Positions 15,092 through 17,465 of a stretch of 17,465 bases of DNA are shown here, one piece after another. Origin of the DNA: CAYNFT01 sp964396535 (GTDB lineage: Bacteria; Chloroflexota; Dehalococcoidia; Dehalococcoidales; UBA2162); contig CAYNFT010000044.1 in assembly GCA_964396535.1 (NCBI GenBank), positions 1 to 17,465 of the forward strand. The letters are read 5' to 3'. A program made the position numbers and the translations under genes. Each line of letters begins with the position of its first letter. Within the stretch, counting starts at the first letter, position 1. The notes under the pieces are model-generated. The model saw only the letters and a program-made list of their open reading frames with translations. It was not told the origin of the DNA and searched no databases.

Positions 15092-16456
15092 TCACTTAAA
15101 AAGCTTCTCCACAGAGGACGTAGCTGAGAGGGGAGATATTACAATAACATGGTCACCTGGATATATAAGGTTATCATTTGGAGGGATGATAACTGTATCG
15201 TTGCGAAGTATAGCGCCGGCTACTGCTTCCTTTGGCAAACCTGCCTCTGCGAGACTTCGCTGGGCAATACTTGCTGTAGTGCTGACCGCAAATTCAATAA
15301 CCTGTAGCTCCTCACCACTGATGAAGGTTGCTGAAATTGCCCCCCCGTGGAGGACAAATTGAGCGATTTTGCTGGCGGTAAGTAAGAGTGGAGACACAGC
15401 CAGGTCAACCCCAATTGCCTCAGCCAGAGGAATATGTCTTGGCTGATTAAGGACAATCAGACTTCGGGGCACCCCCAGGTTCTTGGCTAGCAATGCACAT
15501 AAAATGTTAAGTTCGTCACTCTCGGTAGTGGACACAAAAGCATCTGCTGATGAGACCCCCTGTTCAATGAGAAAATCACGGTCAGTGGCATCACCTTGAA
15601 TAACTACCGCTCGTTCCAGCTCGGCTGCGATTTCCTGACTCCGGCTTAAGTCTTGTTCAATGACCTTAACCGAAACCCCCTGTTTTCCCAATCCTTCAGC
15701 GATAAGAAAGCCGACACGCCTCCCACCAAAGACTACTACACTTCTGACGGGGGATTGAGGATGAATAAACATGTCACCAAGTCCATCCATTGACTCTCGC
15801 GAGGCAAGCAGATAAATATGGTCGCCTTGTTTTATGATTTCACTGGAACTCGGTACAAAGGTTTTCCCATCGCGAACGATGGCAGCAACAACACAAGGCT
15901 CAGAGAAAACAATATCGTGTAGGGGGCTATTCACCATCATTCCCTGTTCAACCCTGAATTCTCCTATCTGAACCCGGCCATCAGCGAAGTTGCCAACCGG
16001 GGTGGGACAAAAGCTACAAAGGACATTAACTATTTCATCAGCTACGGCAACCTCAGGGTTAATGACGAGGTCAATTCCCAGACTTTTTGGTCTAACTACC
16101 TTCCGTGGTGCAGAGGGTGACTTAGCCGCGGTAACAAAGTACCCCGAGTATTCAGGATTGCGAACTCTCGCCACCGTCATAGCTGCACCCAGCTCCTTAG
16201 CCAGAAAGCAGATGAGCATGTTTGTTTCATCGTTATTAGTAACAGCGATAAATAAATCAGCACGGCTGACTTCTGCCTCCCTGAGGATTCTAGGTGTAGC
16301 CGCATTTCCAACGATGGTTCTGACATCAAGATGGTGACGGATACCCTCCACTATCTCCTTTGATGGCTCCACTATGGTCACCTCGTGCTTTCCTTCTGCC
16401 AGCACAGAGGCTATATGTAAACCTACGATTCCCGCACCTGCGATGATAATATACAC
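15092..16456 (-). CDS. trkA: TrkA potassium uptake regulatory subunit (two RCK_N/RCK_C units)
   Basis: 454 residues, the length of full TrkA, with order RCK_N, RCK_C, RCK_N, RCK_C. The first dinucleotide site is canonical (GAGIVG 7-12, E30). The second reads GGRRVG (244-249), with Arg in place of the middle Gly, though an acidic residue follows (E267), so the second site may bind nucleotide poorly. A loop of about 12 extra residues rich in Lys, Pro and Arg (about 109-123) interrupts the first RCK_N between RNPEYSGYF and LGIDLVINPE. Role: cytoplasmic NAD(H)/ATP-responsive gate of TrkH. The start is GTG at 16456 with GAGG about 5 bases upstream. First recognised gene of the potassium operon, 29 bases after a possible Arg-rich small ORF. 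Confidence 0.93.
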   Translation of the reverse strand: MYIIIAGAGIVGLHIASVLAEGKHEVTIVEPSKEIVEGIRHHLDVRTIVGNAATPRILREAEVSRADLFIAVTNNDETNMLICFLAKELGAAMTVARVRNPEYSGYFVTAAKSPSAPRKVVRPKSLGIDLVINPEVAVADEIVNVLCSFCPTPVGNFADGRVQIGEFRVEQGMMVNSPLHDIVFSEPCVVAAIVRDGKTFVPSSSEIIKQGDHIYLLASRESMDGLGDMFIHPQSPVRSVVVFGGRRVGFLIAEGLGKQGVSVKVIEQDLSRSQEIAAELERAVVIQGDATDRDFLIEQGVSSADAFVSTTESDELNILCALLAKNLGVPRSLIVLNQPRHIPLAEAIGVDLAVSPLLLTASKIAQFVLHGGAISATFISGEELQVIEFAVSTTASIAQRSLAEAGLPKEAVAGAILRNDTVIIPPNDNLIYPGDHVIVISPLSATSSVEKLFK

Positions 16457-16485
16457 CGGTCCTCTTACACCTTTCCTATTCTCAG

Positions 16486-16629
16486 CTACCTGCTAGCTGT
16501 ACACTTAAACAACCTTTGGATACCACGGAAAATAGTATGGCGTATTCCTCGAGGTCTCCTCCGCCTCCTGAGAGCCCTGTCACCTGCCCGACTTGTCGGT
16601 ACCTGCTCAAAAAGCTCTTTCTTATTCAT
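16486..16629 (-). CDS. Possible 47-residue Arg-rich small protein upstream of trkA
   Basis: An ATG at 16629 opens a frame of 47 codons to TAG at 16486. The product starts MNKKELFEQVPTSRAGDRAL, continues with a run RRRRRPRGIRHTIFRGIQRL and ends FKCTASR. It is very basic and could bind nucleic acid or membrane lipid. A Shine-Dalgarno-like GGAG lies about 10 bases before the ATG. A TATAAT on the same strand at 16682-16687 would give a short leader. It ends 29 bases before trkA. It may be a real small gene, a leader peptide controlling trkA, or chance. I recognise no family. Confidence 0.4.
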   Translation of the reverse strand: MNKKELFEQVPTSRAGDRALRRRRRPRGIRHTIFRGIQRLFKCTASR

Positions 16630-16681
16630 TCCGGCACATCTCCATAAGACTGCTTACTTTTATCTCTGCATCCCCTTAATT

Positions 16682-16687
16682 ATTATA
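16682..16687 (-). promoter_or_regulatory. Probable -10 box for the trk operon
   Basis: A perfect TATAAT on the minus strand, about 50 bases ahead of the small Arg-rich ORF. At 17 bases' spacing the -35 region reads TTCCTT, a poor match, so an activator may be needed. Confidence 0.4.
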
Positions 16688-16982
16688 GTCTAATGACGTT
16701 AATTAAGGAACTGGATAAACCCATTTTGCTGCAGCTTGATACGGCGAGAACTCCAAGCAATTCTTTAAAATTTTTAATAAGTAATATTTATTTATTGCTG
16801 TTAAGATGTTAATAAATGTACCACCTAGCTTCGTTCGCCAGCTACACCGCATAACCAAATAGTTGCAGGATTTTACTCCTCTATTTGCTGCTTGTCAAGA
16901 GTTTCTTAACTACAATGGAAATAAGCGAGTAGAGGCAGCACTAAATCAGTAATTTTTATGGTTTAAATATTAGAAAATAGGC
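16688..16982. other. AT-rich intergenic region between the trk operon and the 23S rRNA promoter
   Basis: Nearly 300 bases with no convincing ORF, tRNA or 16S sequence on either strand. It contains A/T-rich stretches (about 16764-16815) that could act as upstream promoter elements or bends for the divergent promoters on each side. Confidence 0.5.
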
Positions 16983-17011
16983 TTGACAATGGTCAATGAC
17001 TGTGGTATAGT
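16983..17011 (+). promoter_or_regulatory. Strong promoter of the 23S rRNA gene
   Basis: TTGACA (16983-16988), a 17-base spacer and TATAGT (17006-17011, 5 of 6 consensus). An AT-rich tract precedes the -35 box, as expected of rRNA promoters. The predicted start is near 17018. Confidence 0.75.
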
Positions 17012-17082
17012 TTTTATCAGATATAGGGGTTATTTTTGATGACAGGCGTTGATACATAAAGAAGTAGATGGGTGGTTAATAG

Positions 17083-17130
17083 CCAAGCAGGCGGCTTGGT
17101 GAATCATCACCAAGCCGTTATCTTATTATA
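17083..17130 (+). promoter_or_regulatory. rRNA leader with alternative hairpins (attenuator-like)
   Basis: GCTTGG (17094-17099) can pair with the upstream CCAAGC (17083-17088, 6 bp, 5-base loop). It can instead form part of an 11-bp stem, 17092-17102 with 17107-17117, loop ATCA. The two structures exclude each other. The longer one is followed by an interrupted U-rich stretch (GTTATCTTATTATATAG), so it could end transcription or be a processing site. Confidence 0.45.
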
Positions 17131-17131
17131 T

Positions 17132-17143
17132 AGCACTTTAACA
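17132..17143 (+). promoter_or_regulatory. boxA-like rRNA antitermination site
   Basis: AGCACTTTAACA matches the boxA consensus TGCTCTTTAACA at 10 of 12 positions. It lies about 35 bases ahead of the mature 23S 5' end, the expected place for Nus-factor antitermination. Confidence 0.6.
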
Positions 17144-17177
17144 ATTGAATAACGGGCCTAATGTCAAATCTGAAGCA

Positions 17178-17465
17178 GGTCAAGCGGGTAAGGCACATGG
17201 TGGATGCCTTGGCATCAAGGGCCGAAGAAGGGCGTAGTACGGCTACGATAAGCCCCGGTGAGCTGCCAAGCAAGCCTAGCCGGGGATTCCCGAATGGGGC
17301 AACCCGCTCAGGTAAAACCTGAGCACCCCCAGCTGAACACATAGGCTGGGAGGAGGTAAGCAGGGGAAGTGAAACATCTCAGTACCCTGAGGAAAAGACA
17401 TTATTCCCTAAGTAGTGGCGAACGAAAGGGGAGAAGCCCAAACCTTATAAGCTAAGTGGTTCTAG
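17178..17465 (+). rRNA. rrl: 23S ribosomal RNA, 5' part (runs off right edge)
   Basis: The 5' end GGTCAAGCGGGTAAGGCACA followed by TGGTGGATGCCTTGGCATCA matches the start of bacterial 23S rRNA (E. coli begins GGUUAAGCGACUAAGCGUAC). Further conserved domain I blocks follow, including GAAGAAGGGCG, AAACATCTCAGTACCC and AGTAGTGGCGAACGAA. About 290 bases are present and the rest lies outside the window. No 16S gene, tRNA or spacer precedes it: the next gene upstream is the divergent trk operon. It is read from its own promoter at 16983-17011, making it an unlinked 23S gene. The exact mature 5' end may differ by a few bases. Confidence 0.95.

Noticed and set aside
16800..16980. tRNA or 16S 3' end ahead of the 23S gene
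   Set aside because: I see no cloverleaf with a CCA-side acceptor stem, no GTTCGA-type T loop in the right place, and no anti-Shine-Dalgarno CCTCC end of 16S.
17118..17342. A minus-strand open frame of 74 codons at the right end
   Set aside because: It overlaps the rRNA leader and conserved 23S sequence on the opposite strand; chance frame.

Overview
The window looks like chromosome of an uncultured, probably anaerobic bacterium of mid GC content, best guessed as Chloroflexota, class Dehalococcoidia. The guess rests on three things. A 23S rRNA gene has its own promoter and no 16S gene or tRNA upstream. An HMG-CoA-synthase-like/DUF35 fusion sits with SCP-x-type thiolases. A bacterial ComEA/ComEC pair and a Trk potassium system are also present. 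The taxonomic call is inference; the gene family calls are much firmer.

Left end (1-3660), minus strand: an operon reads right to left. It holds an HMG-CoA-synthase-like protein fused to a DUF35 zinc ribbon, a thiolase whose ATG abuts the previous stop codon, and a second diverged thiolase that runs off the left edge. The two thiolases lie in a tandem duplication with a constant 1310-bp offset. A decayed copy of the 3' end of the HMGS-like gene lies between them. Upstream is a 483-bp intergenic region with divergent sigma70-type promoters and an unrecognised small open frame or gene remnant.

Middle (3659-8063): a plus-strand MscS-type mechanosensitive channel converges on dinB (DNA polymerase IV), with a cluster of G/C-rich hairpin repeats between them. 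Further right on the minus strand are a small SAM-dependent methyltransferase that looks AT-rich and an SMP-30/gluconolactonase-family protein.

Competence block (8142-11952), minus strand: a membrane-anchored thermonuclease with a good promoter, then comEA, then comEC. This suggests a DNA-uptake module with its own surface nuclease. The same hairpin repeat found beside dinB lies between the nuclease and comEA.

Potassium block (12008-16629), minus strand: a possible 47-residue Arg-rich ORF, full-length trkA, trkH, a UspA-like protein lacking key ATP-binding residues, a one-domain RCK_N protein and a two-domain RCK_N/RCK_C protein. Three different NAD-type gating subunits thus accompany one TrkH pore. 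A second promoter ahead of the UspA gene has its -10 box inside an inverted repeat.

Right end (16630-17465): a strong plus-strand promoter, a leader with two mutually exclusive hairpins and a boxA-like antitermination site, then the 5' part of the 23S rRNA, cut by the window edge.
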